Shown: positions 20,720 to 32,735 of the stretch, in pieces | Numbering within the stretch: the first letter of the stretch is position 1 | Layout of the letters: the number at the start of each line of letters is the position of its first letter | NCBI RefSeq assembly: GCF_048128805.1 | Contig: NC_136010.1 | Location: 23,654,480 to 23,718,479, forward strand | Reading direction: 5' to 3' | DNA from: Centroberyx gerrardi | Lineage: Eukaryota; Chordata; Actinopteri; Beryciformes; Berycidae | DNA: 64,000 nt | The notes under the pieces: generated by a model | Seen by the model: the letters and a program-made list of their open reading frames with translations, nothing else | Told to the model about the DNA's origin: nothing | The model's database searches: none | Translations under genes and position numbers: made by a program

Positions 20720-22357
20720 TCTGGGTGAGGAATATCCTGCTGCATGGGGTACACAAGGCCCCTGAAAGACCCCTAAATTACCCTCTGCTTTTGGAGGGAA
20801 ACAATAACTGGTGTATAAGCGGGTCCTCACTCTGTGCTCTCGTGACCCGGTCGCAAACCCCCAACCAGGCATTGAACTCTAGAGGAGAGGCATGGTGGAG
20901 AGAGAGAGCAAGCGAGAGTGAGAAAGTGTTTGTGTATGTGTCACCTTTCCAATTCAACCTGTTCATAGGTGTACTGTTCATAGGTTCTCTCAGAGGCTCA
21001 AATGTCAAGGAAAAACATGATTGGAATCTCACACATCTCATAATCTCAAGATAGAAAAATCACACTGCCTCCGTGTTCTGTACATCATCACACTCATTAT
21101 AAGTTTAATTTCCTTTCATGCCTCTCTCCCATCTGTAGACGAGCAGCTTCACACTGATGGCCTGCTGTGAACACGGCTCCCTCTTAATGTCACTGATTTC
21201 CTCTGGTGTTCAGAGTGGATTGAAGTTTTCTAGCACCATTTGAAATCGGTTGCGCTGAAATGGGTCATCGAGTCACTTTAAGGGGTTCAACTGTCGGAGA
21301 GTGCTTTGGCCCTTCTGGTGTGTATTGGAGAGCAGCGCTTCCCGGAAACTGCAAACCGGAATGATCCTTTAAGACAGATCGGCCTAAACTGACTGAGTAA
21401 AGAAATGGGGTGCGAAATCTTTGACCTGATGCCCTCAATCTTATCTAAAAAGAAGAAACTTTGCACAGATAGCATTTTGAAGAAATAGAGACTAGGGAGA
21501 CTGGGGTTCACAAGGTGATCAGTAGTACTAAACAAGAACCTAGGACTGTGCTAGTAGACATTAGCTCACAGAAATATTTTGCTCTTGCATATTAATATTT
21601 TGATTCTAGGATAGTAATAACTCCTTCATATGCTCAGTACTTTTCCACTTCCAGACTTCAACAAGGTCTCAGTCAGGAAGAGAAAATTTGTAGAAGCAAT
21701 AAAATCATTAAAGTCTTATTGGAGAGTGATCTTATATTAGCCAGTAGTGTCACATTAATATTAACTAGTCTGAGGCACAGTAACAAGAGGGGCATGTGCA
21801 ATAGGCTGGAAGTAGTGTTTATATAAAAGAGTATATATTTAACTGATAACAACTGGAGTCTGGTAGGAAATTGAATTAAGAATCAGATTGTAAAGGGGGG
21901 AAGGTGAAGAGCTGCAATCAAGGAAGAGTCTCCCTATAGAAAAAAGGTCGGGCCTGTTCCAAAATGCTGTGAAGTTGTCCACATAGGGGACGCCCAGCGA
22001 GCAGATGTGTGTCTGCTGGATACGGCTGAACTTTAATGTTATGTGGAGGCTTATCTGAAATGTGTGGTTCTTCGCTTTGTGCAGTATAATTTGATTGAGG
22101 TGGCTGAGCTAATTAAAACATTAATCTTACACCGTTTAAAATGTAAAGGTTAGCCTTGAATGAATTATGTCGGTTCTTCCTCCTCCTGGGCTTGTAGTTG
22201 TAATTGAATGTCCATCTAAAACATGTCATACTAATGGTAAATAAATATTAAAACTTGATATTCAGTCTGCTTATTTGACTATCATCAAATGAAATACACC
22301 CATTTATCCATGTGGACAATTCTGAATATTAACAATTCCTATTCACAAAGATTTTCC

Positions 22358-22402
<45 letters not shown>

Positions 22403-22411
22403 TTTCTTTCT
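22358..22411. repeat. (TTTC)n tetranucleotide microsatellite
   Basis: About 13 tandem TTTC units with one CCTTT interruption near the right end. Confidence 0.9.
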
Positions 22412-22645
22412 AATTACCTCTCTTTGTTATCCTTTGACTAGTGTTTAGTTGGGAATTAACAGGGTGAGTGTGCAGGTTGGCATGTAAATGATTACTAGTG
22501 AAAACACACACACACGCACACACACGCACGCACGCACGTACGCACACACACACACCCTCTACACAGACGGTTGTTGTCACCCAGGAGGTGAAGAAGGAGA
22601 GTGATTGGAGCAGCTTTTTGTCCTCTGCGTTGACAGGGGGGTTAG

Positions 22646-22857
22646 GTGCTGGGAGTCACCAGGCAACCATCACCTCTGTGCGGGGAGAGAGAGAGGGTGT
22701 TGAGGTGTCTGAATGACATCCAAGCTCTCTGTCCAGTCCATGTCTGCAATCAGGCAATCAGCTGGAGGCTAAGACAGACCCGGTTAACCACAGCAGAGCT
22801 TATTCTGTGCAGAGGAAATAGCGAAACACTCATCTCTCTCCTCACCTCCAGTGACAG
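22646..22857 (+). CDS. Unrecognised gene: possible upstream exon (left border uncertain)
   Basis: The frame is open from 22646 to the donor TCCAGTGACAG/GTAAGC and joins in phase 2 to the exon at 24102. Its end encodes AELILCRGNSETLISLLTSS. Several AG dinucleotides could be the acceptor, so only the right border is reliable. Confidence 0.45.
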
Positions 22858-25223
22858 GTAAGCTGATGGAATATCACACATTTCACTCCTCTGTTCTATG
22901 AAAATTACGGTTCTTGCCCTCAGCTGACTAATTTAAAGCTGATGTTGTACACTGTACTTCAACAGTCATGTGTTGTGGCATACAAAAACTTTACCTGAGC
23001 TTTACGACTTTAAGCTATAGGCAAGATTGCTATGTAAAAATACATCTGTCTTATAAGCCTAAATCATGAAGTTGGGCTGTAACAGAGAAGAGCGTCCCAT
23101 CCCCTGTGCAGAGAAAGCTGGACCCACCAACATTAGATCTTTTGGCTCTCTAGTCCCTTTAGTATAATTTGGTATAAAGTGATCACAGACCGGCCTGGTT
23201 GGTAAACATGAGTGTGCTGTGTGCAGTTTACTGACATCATGTTACATGACTTGTAAATGTCTTTAAAGGAGAATACCGGTGTCATTTAGAGTTATAGCCC
23301 ATTTGCTACTGTCTTTGTCTAGTTTACATTTCCCCCAATTGTTTTGCAATGCATGCCGTATGTTATTAGATCTTTTAATATTTTTGTAGTTTTTAAAATA
23401 CAAATGTTATGGTGTCAAACCTAGCTTGAAATTAACTGCTGTCCCAGCTAACAAAGACCCTCTAAATAAGAAGACATGGATGTGACAATAAAGTTTGTAA
23501 GGAGAAATATTTAAGAGGGATTATTTCCTGGTGGAGACTTCCATTTCTTCCTGTGGGTGTCAGGTGATTGGCAGTAAGCAGAGTGGAATGTAATGCAGCA
23601 CTGATATTTAAACACTCAACTCAGACACAATGAAATAACCGAAACTCTGAACAAACCAAATGAATGTTTACTGTGATGGGTTATCTAGCTTGGGCAGTTT
23701 TCAAGTATGTGGAAATAGTTTATCATACCAGAACAAACAGCAACAAATGGCTTCTTCTGAAACGGGGGAAAACGAGCCTGATATCTCCAACTATGCTGAC
23801 TGTGTTCAGACTCCACCAGGAATAATGGAAAGGAGAAAGGCAACCAGTTGGCACAAACTTAAAAAATCACCCGTATTAACCTTTAAATTTCAAACACTTG
23901 CTGCCATTTGTGGATGCTAACGTGTGAAACTGCCTATTGCAGCTTTAACACTTATTTAATGAGGGAAGTTGACCAAGAACACAGTCTTGTGTACAGTAAC
24001 TGGTTCATCATGACACCATCATAAAGACTAGGATTGTTGACTGTTGAACTGCATTGCATTCTGTATTTGCATGGTGTTTATACCAGACTCTATTTCCACA
24101 GCCCTTCCCAGGAGGATATGAGCTCACAGCACAATCCAGCTGATGCCCTGAGGAGAAGGAAGGGCTCATCTGAAACGGACACACTTCACCCTGACTCACC
24201 TGAACCTCACTCATCTGAATCATTTGTATCTGAACCCAACTCAAACAAATTAGTCTCATCAGAATCATCTAAAATGGAGTTAACAGAATCTGAACTGTAT
24301 AAACCTGCCAGCGAGACTGAAACTGAGCAGGACTACCGCCAATACCTGTACAGGTAAAGGTCTCTCACAGTGTTGGATCAAACCTGCTGTCTGAACACCT
24401 GCCTGTCACACAGCAATACAAAATAGTGCAAATTCACTGTAAAATACAGAACTGGAGTGCTTCATCATCTCTGCACTCATCACCTGGCACTAAAGATCAG
24501 CCAATAGCAAATGGTAATTTCAGTAGCATGCTTTTTACTAGTAGATGTCAGGATTTACACAGATTTGGGTTTGGGGTTTAGTTAGTCTTTAAGCTTGAGT
24601 GCAGCCTCAGTCTGATGTTAGTCATGCTGGGTTTCTTTTGCCTGCATTTGTTGTGTGTGTGTTTGCATGTGTGTGCGCATGTATGTGCTTACCTGTATGT
24701 GTGTGCGTGTGCGTGTGTGTGTGTGTGTGTGGGTTTGTATGCAGGTTGTTTGGAAAAGAGACAGCTGACTACTTCCTTGACCCTTCTTCTGATCACAGAG
24801 AAGCCTCTGCCTGGTATAACCTGCTGATCGAACACATGGGAGGTATAGAAGTATCACAAGATGCACTGTTGAATATTTTCTCTTTAGTAGAGACATTATG
24901 TTAGTGGAGATAGTCTGAAATAATTTTGAATTAAATACAAATTAATACGTTTATAGCAAGGCATTTTGCAGATTTGTTTTAAAACTTTGATACGCAACTA
25001 CTTTTTTAAAAAATTTTTTACATTAAAATAACAACAAATAAATAGAATATATTTCACATTGTCAGTCTGTTATAGATAACTATAATAAGAATTGTAATTA
25101 AAGTCAGTGCTGTTGTTGGTCTTATAGAGCAGGTCAGTGCTGTTGCATTGTGGGAGGCTCTGAGAGAACACTCTAACAGCACACTGGCTAAACTGGAGGA
25201 GGAGGAGGCTGCCAATACCAAGG

Positions 25224-25270
<47 letters not shown>

Positions 25271-25553
25271 ATATTACAGTAACCACGCCATCGTGATGGA
25301 CCCCATGCATCGTCCTCTTTCTGCTGCTGTACTGTGCATTCATGTGTGTCTCTTCTCTCTCTGTGTGTACTTTGTATTCTGTTTGAGTGTGTTGGTCTCT
25401 CAGGTGTCCCTGGTGTGTGGGGGGCACCAGAGAGAGCGGGGTCACCTACGGCGCCGGGCAGGGGTCAGAACGATGTTTCATCTGGCTCAGCTCCGCCAGG
25501 CTTTCTCTGCACAGCTTATTGCATCAAAGCCCCAGTTTCTTCCAACTGATTAA
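22646..25553 (+). CDS. Unrecognised multi-exon gene (3' portion resolved)
   Basis: Four well-supported exons, 24102-24353, 24745-24842, 25128-25222 and 25404-25553, have GT-AG borders and phases 2, 1, 0, then a stop TAA. An upstream exon ending SDS at the donor GTGACAG/GTAAGC (22857) continues the frame; its left border is unknown. From the internal Met at 24118 the product is 192 residues. It has an acidic Ser/Glu-rich stretch (about 15-75), a conserved-looking block (RLFGKETADYFLDPSSDHRE, then SAWYNLLIEHMG), an amphipathic helix (ALWEALREHSNSTLAKLEEEE) and a basic C-terminus (RERGHLRRRAGVRTMFHL). No signal peptide or membrane helix is seen, so it is probably intracellular. I do not recognise the family and infer no function. 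Confidence 0.7.
24102..24353 (+). CDS. Unrecognised gene: Ser/Glu-rich exon
   Basis: After TATTTCCACAG it encodes SPSQEDMSSQHNPADALRRR and a Ser/Glu/Pro-rich acidic stretch with repeated SES and EPN/EPH words, ending QDYRQYLYR at CAG/GTAAAG. ATG 24118 is a possible start if the upstream exon is untranslated. Confidence 0.72.
24745..24842 (+). CDS. Unrecognised gene: internal exon (FGKETADYFLDPSSDHRE)
   Basis: Ninety-eight bases after TGTATGCAG, phase 2 to 1, ending ATGGGAG/GTATAG. The aromatic-rich block followed by SAWYNLLIEHMG looks like a folded helical domain. The preceding intron ends in a long TG tract. Confidence 0.78.
25128..25222 (+). CDS. Unrecognised gene: internal exon (helical)
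   Basis: Ninety-five bases after GTCTTATAG, phase 1 to 0. Encodes EQVSAVALWEALREHSNSTL followed by a Glu run, an amphipathic helix. The donor AAG/GTCTTA is weak and is followed at once by a (CA)20 tract. Confidence 0.78.
25404..25553 (+). CDS. Unrecognised gene: last exon
   Basis: After GTCTCTCAG it encodes VSLVCGGHQRERGHLRRRAG then MFHLAQLRQAFSAQLIASKP, ending PTD and TAA at 25551-25553. Basic first half, helical second half. Confidence 0.75.
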   Translation: MSLVCGGHQRERGHLRRRAGVRTMFHLAQLRQAFSAQLIASKPQFLPTD

Positions 25554-25773
25554 TCATAAATCCACTAACAAGCTGTTTCCGCAGAACAGGACCGTGCACA
25601 GATGTTTTCGAGAGCAGTTCAGACTTAAAAAGGGCACTGACACCGACAAGATGCTTCTTTTAATTGAGGAAAATGTTTTCAATATAGCCACTATATCCTC
25701 AAAAGAGCCCATCAAGCTCACTCACCCCTGACCCCTTTTTCCATTCTTTCAGAACATTTTATAATCAATCTAT

Positions 25774-25779
25774 AATAAA
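25774..25779 (+). terminator. AATAAA polyadenylation signal of the unrecognised gene
   Basis: TATAATAAAGG lies 221 bases after the stop codon, which gives a compact 3' UTR and supports the reality of the gene. Confidence 0.6.
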
Positions 25780-27174
25780 GGCTAACTTCCCCTATGTGAA
25801 GAACTGCAGATAGCAACCACAAGAATCTCTCCTGAAAAATGAAACAAATGATCAGCTGGGTCAAAATGGCATCTTCATCAGCTTTTTGACATTAGACATC
25901 AAATATGAAAGAACCATGTCCACATAGAGTTTGCTGCACACTCAAAAGCCAAAGTGCACAAAACAGCTTTCACTATTGTGTTTTTTTCTTTGATATAGAA
26001 TAAAAGCAGTTAACTGAATGAAGTCTGTCTGATGCATTTTAATTTGAGTAAAACTCACTATAGAACTCCATCTTATTAGATATAGCTTTGCTGATGCTAC
26101 TGCCAAACATCATGGAGTCACTGAGAAAGATATACAAAGTTGAATGTTCAAAGAATATTTGTACTGTTAAAATAATAATCTGTTTACTTTCTATGGCTGA
26201 TTACTGATAACAGTGATCTAGTTCATGAAAGCTTTTACATTTGCTGTATTCTTTAATAATGTATTTCTTTCCAGGTTTTAATGAGACCAAAACATTCTTT
26301 CATAAATTAAACAAATAGCCATCTTTCATAGGTGAGAATGGTCATCTGACATGGATAGGTGACTTATGGGGGGATGTGTTTATATCTAAAGGTATTGGAT
26401 TGGTAAAAAGGGAGACTTAAAATAGGTGATTCGCAAATTGGGTTACATTTTTAATTTTAATAATGCTGCGAAGGTTTAAACTCAATTTGACCCCAAACTT
26501 AAAATATATAATAACAAGAACTCAGGTAGAACATTTAAAACTCCAAGGTCATTCCTTGCTGAGTAGATTTAAATGGGAGGATTGTTGTTCCATTAGTGGT
26601 GGTTAGTCATGGCTCACTGCACTGTATGTAATAACAATTTACCCATACAGCATTGCGGTAAATGACCCATAAGGCTCTTGTCTGCGGCCCTTGGCTGAAG
26701 CGACGTCACCTCAGGGTGAAGGTGCCCCACAGCTGCAGTCTGCAGACAGAGGGAGGTGGCGGTGTAGCTGTTTGCCCACTAGAGGGCAGGGCAGGCCTTA
26801 ATCACCATGTGCAGAAGATAAACACAAAAGAGTTCAAGGGCAACTTCACTCTGCAGCATTTGTTCTTGTGCATTGAAGTAAAAATACTGTTTAAAGATTT
26901 ATGTGTGGTATAACAATGTGGTAGACCTTCAGGGTTATTCTTACAACTCAAGTATGCAGATGCAAAGACCCACACACACTCACACACTGCAACACTCAAG
27001 CATGAGTAGTATGAAAAGAAGAGGGTAACCCTGGTTCCCCAACTGTTCATTTTCGCTTTCTAAGAGTGTGTGTAGCAATCAGGCAGGACACCTCCTGCAG
27101 ATGTTTCCCTGTCCAAACAGTATAGCTGTGAACAAATTACAGCCTCACAACCAACAATCTCTTCTTCTCTCTAA

Positions 27175-27226
<52 letters not shown>

Positions 27227-29030
27227 AGTGTTCTCTCAGTTTTTCTGTTTCTTAATTTTTCAGTGTTTCTCTCTCTATCTCTCTAATGCTGTTCCTCTCT
27301 CTGTTTCTATTCAGTCTCGCTCTTTATCTCTCTCTGTCTTTAGCTTTGCTGTCCGCTGTCCTTGGTGACTGTCTGCGCACCCAGCTGCCTGTTACAAACC
27401 CACAAATAAACAAAAACACCCCGGCAATAGGAATGCATGGTAATAAATGAGCAATAACTACTATGTATTTGCAACAGAATGTCATATCTGTTTGAAGGAA
27501 TATAGCTGCAAAGCCAGTTGGCTGTCATCTTTAAAAGCCTACATTCAATTACAGGCTATGTGGGCAGTTTTTGACTTGCACACACTGAAACTACAAGCTG
27601 TTAACTTTGCATGTCTGCATAACAGGAGAATACTGTTGCACAAAATTGTGGATAATTATGAATTCCACCCATTCCTGGGCTTCACCTTGCACAACCTGCG
27701 CTCACTGCTGACAGTGGACCTTACAGCTATTCCTCTCTCCTGCTTTCTCTCTCTCACTCTCTCACTTACTTGAGTTTAGCTCAACCAAATACAAGTACAT
27801 AACACATTACCACTACTAAAGTCTCTCTTTCTATCTCTCTCCTGTCTCCAGACTCTGACAAAAGGGGTGTAACTCATCAGCAGCTTACTGTCCTCTTGTT
27901 GGGCGGCTGCTGGACGTGGGACGGGGATATCTGATATGTATCTGTTGATTTGGCTGGCACCACACAATGAGCTTGGCGACGGAGATTGTCATCATCTCTT
28001 TATAAAGATGTTGATATCTCCTATGGGAGGACTCTCTTCAATAGGCTTCAAGGAGCCACAGGGGGGATGGTAACAGGGCTGCACGCTGTCTGACAAGGGA
28101 GAGGGAAATATGTAATTCATCATAACATGGGGAGAAACCACATGGGGTCATTAGAAATAGAAAGAATGATAAGTGATGCTGTTGTGCCCACCTTTCCACT
28201 GCTTATGCTGAATAAGACGCAGAATCAAATTAATGTCAAGTGTCATGGCAAAGCATGGAGAGGCAGGTGAATTACAAATGTCTCCAGATTGCAATGGAAA
28301 GAGAACTGCAGCAAATGTGTATCAGAGTTAGAATTGTTGTCTTGTTGCCCGGTGAAAAGAAAAATGATGAAAACATTCAAGGCTGTAGATTCAATTCAAA
28401 ATTAGAACTCCATCATTTGAGGACAGCTATTCTAATAAAATGATTGCAAGTTAATTAAAAATTGTATAAGCTATTTGGCATCTTTTTTCTCACAATGGAT
28501 TGAATTTTGAAATGAAACCCACCCTATACACTGCAAAAGGCAAAGCTAAGTGGATCCCAGCTGGTCCCAGCTCAGTTTACCCAGTTTTTTTTATTTGCAG
28601 AACAGAGTTTGCTCACATTGTCAGGCTGACATTGCCAATATTTCTATGACTAAAAAATATAGCAGTCATAATAAGTTGTAACAAAATGATGTTGGTTATA
28701 TAAGTATGAGGTCTTTTAAGGTCAAACAAATAAACCAACAAATTACAAACAAACATACAAACAAAAATACTTTTCTGAAAATATAATTAATTTCTGATTA
28801 TATTGGTGGTTGCTTGGTAACCAACTGGAAGTCATAAGTCCACATTAATTAATTAGTTAAGCTAATTTAACTCCTTTTAACCATATCAGCTCTATGAGTG
28901 GACACACATCTCTCCAATCAGCACTTGTCGACTGAAAAATCATCACTTAGTAGCCTAACACCGGAAAATCAGCTGTCTAAGTACTCTGCCATACAGGGGA
29001 TGAAAGTCCATGTTTGAAAGCTCGACCTGT
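25780..29030. other. Intergenic region with candidate insulator
   Basis: Noncoding, AT-rich, with CT tracts at 27179-27228 and 27724-27770. The CTCF-core match at 26776-26789 is described separately. The longest frames (for example 27447-27773) have no domain or splice context. Confidence 0.65.
26776..26789 (+). promoter_or_regulatory. CTCF core motif (perfect match), candidate insulator
   Basis: CCACTAGAGGGCAG matches the vertebrate CTCF core consensus CCASYAGRKGGCRS at all 14 positions, within a locally GC-rich patch (26690-26800). It sits between the 3' end of the unrecognised gene and the probable 5' end of the laminin gene. Occupancy is inference. Confidence 0.5.
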
Positions 29031-29039
29031 AACAGTGGG

Positions 29040-29252
29040 CCAGGCCACAGAGCGACTGGGTGGGGCCCGGCACCTACCTGACGCATACTGGCCCTGTTTC
29101 CCCAGTGCGGTATACTGCTGGTGATACTGGGGGCCTCGCTGCGGGCTCCACCCCTCCTGATCAGCGCGCTACTGCTCCGTTACAGACCGGAGACCGGGCT
29201 CATACAGGTGGTGGAGCGGTGTGTGTGTCTGTGTGTGTGAAAGAGAAAGAGA

Positions 29253-29347
<95 letters not shown>

Positions 29348-29373
29348 GAGCCGCAGAGAACTATACCAAGCAG
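29040..29373 (+). promoter_or_regulatory. GC-rich block ending in a strong donor: candidate lamb4 noncoding first exon
   Basis: A GC-rich, CpG-containing block (about 29040-29220) leads into a long GA tract (29259-29340) and then GCCGCAGAGAACTATACCAA, with the consensus donor CAG/GTGAGT at 29373/29374. The lamb4 start-codon exon at 40546 begins with an acceptor and so needs an upstream noncoding exon; this is one candidate. The splice partner is inference. Confidence 0.35.
29259..29340. repeat. (GA)n microsatellite, about 41 units
   Basis: Pure GA dinucleotide run, one of the longest in the window. If the donor at 29373 is used, this tract would lie within a 5' UTR. Confidence 0.95.
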
Positions 29374-29499
29374 GTGAGTGCTCCAGCTTATCCTTCCGTC
29401 TTTACAAAGCAGCGCGCACCTTACCGCGGCGAAAAATCACTCTACTGTTCCTCAACAGCACCAGAGTGTCTATGGTACTCAGTAGTGACTTTATAGAGA

Positions 29500-29735
29500 C
29501 CGTATCGTACTTAATGCTATTTTTTTTTTTTTTATCTCATATGGTATCACTATAATATTCCTATAATATTCCTATAGGACTTCGTCTGTGTCTAGTGAGT
29601 TTATAGTGACCTTATCGTACTTAATGGTATTTTATGGGGATTTACCTCCTATGCTGTTACTATAATATTCCTATAGGAACTTACAGTCATATTTGTGTAG
29701 TATCTTTCTAAAATGTATTATAGGATTACTAGCGT
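29500..29735 (+). repeat. AT-rich dispersed repeat, copy 1
   Basis: Contains internally duplicated words (ATAATATTCCTATAGGA twice, TTATCGTACTTAATG-like twice) and ends TATTTTTCGTGAGGGA. Related copies are at 30120-30300 and 53960-54215. Confidence 0.55.
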
Positions 29736-30119
29736 ATTTTTCGTGAGGGACTGCAGTAGTGCTTGCAAGGCGTGCAAGGCTACCTACAACTGTCTAGCAG
29801 TAATGGGATCTTGGACAACAGGACATTAGGACTGGGATTTATTGCGACTGTATGAGCCAGGGGTATGACGCCTCATTTGGTCAGAATATTATTTTCTTGT
29901 AACGTCATTATACTCTGCCTTCTCTAACGCACTGAAAACCCTCGCAGGTGGAAGTTCGCTGCACGTTTGTGCAGCCAAATAGCCTACATTCACTGTCCAC
30001 TAGTGATAAATATTTTATTCTACAACTTTTAACTGCCTGGCGCCTGATAAACATCATATGGGATCCTACAGTTATTCTTTTTGCCCATCAGTCCAGTGGG
30101 CATTGGATATGACCCTCTA

Positions 30120-30300
30120 TAAAGAGAACTATAGAAATTCTATGATATTTTAGTAAGGATATACATGTAACAACAAAACTATGAATCACTATAGGAATAT
30201 TAACAGAATATTATAGTGATACCATAGGAGATAAAACAAATAAAATTAAGTATGATAGAGTACCATAATCTCACTACTGACACTACATGAATATTAAAGT
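30120..30300 (-). repeat. AT-rich dispersed repeat, copy 2 (inverted)
   Basis: CACTATAGGAATATTAACAG followed by AATATTATAGTGATACCATA mirrors copy 1 on the opposite strand, only about 400 bases away, so the two could fold together. Confidence 0.5.
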
Positions 30301-32286
30301 GACCCAGAAAGATGACCAGCAATAAAGCTGCAATGCTTTCTTTTATTCTAAATACTTGTGTTAAGACTGTTAAAGGGGTTTTTAGTACACTTGAAGTGGA
30401 ACTTGTATATGATAGACACATTTCAGACCAAGTCTGAAAGGTTTCTCAACCTTTTTCAAGACCGCAACAGAGAAATGTAGTCTGGTCCTGGGACCCAAGA
30501 AAAACAAAAAAGACAGAGCTACCTATGTTACATGAGGACCCACAAGAAGCCGGTCCAGACCCATGGCTAAGAAACTAGAGTTGAGGTTAAGAGTGAAAAC
30601 TTTTGGGGTGAGGTAATCCTCCAATCATGATTTGTGGTTAATCTGAGTAGCCCTGGTCTCTGATTGACACCAGTGGGTCACTGTGGCTAGGAGGCATTTT
30701 TCTGACACTGTTTCACACATTCCATCCAGATTAGCCAACAGTGTAGATTAATGGGGAGCAGGAGCTCAGATTCACCCATTCAACTGACGTTAATGTTCCA
30801 CCAAATGCTCTTGTTTCCTGCAGGTGAACAGCTGACAGTGTCTTTGACACAATGATATGCTGGAAGAAAATTTTGTTTGTATGGATTGTGCGACGTCCAT
30901 GGTTAACCTATTAATATCAGTATTGAAGGTTTTAGACATGCATTTCCTTGAGCTCATGCAGTAGATACCAAGGTACAGTTAGGGTAACTCTTAAATGAGA
31001 AGCCCTCACTCTGTCAACTATCAACCTGTTTCTAAGGTCCTCGGCACAAAAATGTTTGAGAATTCTTGCTCTTTTTCCTTGAAATCATGAACGTCACACT
31101 GCCATTTATGTGCTTTTATCTACTCCTCTATGTCAAACACCCAGTTGTGGCAGTATTTAGACATGTGTGGGTTTGTAGATACAGGTTCCCATGGTCCTTG
31201 AAGGCTTAGTCCAGCTTTAATCAGCTCAGGGAGCTGGCCTCTCGCCCTATTGCTGAGAACAACTCTAACCTGAAAGGTTAAGAGGATCCACGAGTCGCCC
31301 CCAGCTAGGCCCCAAATGGTAGAACTGGTGGGGTGGGAGAGAGGGAGACTGGCCTGTGGCAGCCTTGTCTCACTGTCCATTGACTAGTGTTAGACTGATC
31401 GTTTTGCTCATATTGGGCTGATATTTACCTTTTATGAATCGGCCATGTGGTCCACTGCTGATATGATGGAGGCTCCCCATACCACATCTACATAAAAACT
31501 CTGTAAAATCTGCAACCTATTTTCTTTGGACATTTTATTCATTCATTTAATTGTTCAATAATGTTTTTGTAAATTAATTATTCATTTAATGTCAGTAATG
31601 TATCCCAGTTTCCCCTACCATTGAGTAGGCAGGGTGGGTCATCTTGCCTTAAAGAGCTGAGTAGGTGGAGTAGGTAACCAACATAGCTACAGCTACAGCT
31701 ACAGCTACAGATACATGGTTAATACTCACATAATAATACATAATGTTTTTACGTTCATGTCAGCAGTCTTTGGGCAGAGTAGATAGATAGAGTCATATAT
31801 TAGAGTCATATATTTAGAATAGTGGATATTTCATATCTTGGAATGAAACTCTACATTTCCTCCCCTCTTCCTTTCCTTCAGCTTCTCCCTGTCAACTCTT
31901 ATACTTGTCAGCACCTGCTGTTCGGGGGGGCCAAGGTGGGGGGTCAGATTGGAGTGTGTGTGTGTGTGTGTGTATGTGCGTATTTGGGTAATCTGTAGAG
32001 CAGAGGGCCTCTCCAAAGACCGCTGGCCGCCATCCGCCACCCAGCACTGTATCAGTGTGTCTTTGATATGTGAGCCTCTCTCTGGGCCTCTGTGGGTCTC
32101 ATAATCATGTCCCCTGATATAAATCAAACCCTTGTTTGCAACCCTCTGACTAGAGGGACTGATTACCGCTGCATTAGGGATTTCCTTCTCTTGTTCTTCT
32201 TCTCTTTCTCTCTCTACCTCTCCTTCTCTCTGGATCTGTGTCTCTCTTTCTCTCTTTCCTCTCTCTCTGTGTCTCTGGGTCAGTAA

Positions 32287-32310
32287 CTATGTTTCCATCC
32301 AACTGTCAAG
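32287..32310 (+). repeat. Second copy of the TGTTTCCATCCAACTGTCAA repeat
   Basis: Identical over 24 bases to 16744-16767, in the same orientation. Confidence 0.6.
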
Positions 32311-32676
32311 GAAATTTTAAGCAAAATGTTAGGAAGTTGCACAGAGCGACCTCTGACTTTTGACATCTGTTGATATATATGATGTAGTTCACACATCTAT
32401 TTTTTGTGGATGAGTGGGTGTAAATCTATGCATTCATTTGAGTTACGGTACCGTATGCAGTGATCTCAAGGTCAAAGTGTGTGACTGACCTGGTGAAGTT
32501 CTCTGGCCGCCTGGGAAAGGCGATGAATCATCTGTTTCTCTACACAGTGTCAGTAATAATCGAGACCTTTGATGGTAAAATTTCTGTTGGCCAGTCTATT
32601 GAGCTGCAATTACTGCCAATTACCTCTCAGGATGTAACACAAATCTCTGTCTCCTCTCTCTGTCTCCCCCTCTCTC

Positions 32677-32679
<3 letters not shown>

Positions 32680-32729
<50 letters not shown>
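32680..32729. repeat. (CA)n microsatellite
   Basis: About 25 pure CA units. Confidence 0.95.

Positions 32730-32735
<6 letters not shown>

Larger units (their letters stand above)
18061..22645. other. Region upstream of the unrecognised gene: repeats and weak exon candidates
   Basis: Contains CA/GT tracts (18748-18770, 18981-19017, 20683-20718), a CT tract (19325-19354), a G-rich block (19078-19172) and a (TTTC)n tract (22358-22411). Two possible 5' exons of the next gene stand out. One ends with the excellent donor ACACATG/GTAAGT at 19643 (open frame EMVTALIPYILLHM). The other begins after CCCATCTGTAG at 21139 (TSSFTLMACCEHGSLLMSLI) but lacks a good donor. Neither can be confirmed from sequence. 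Confidence 0.5.
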
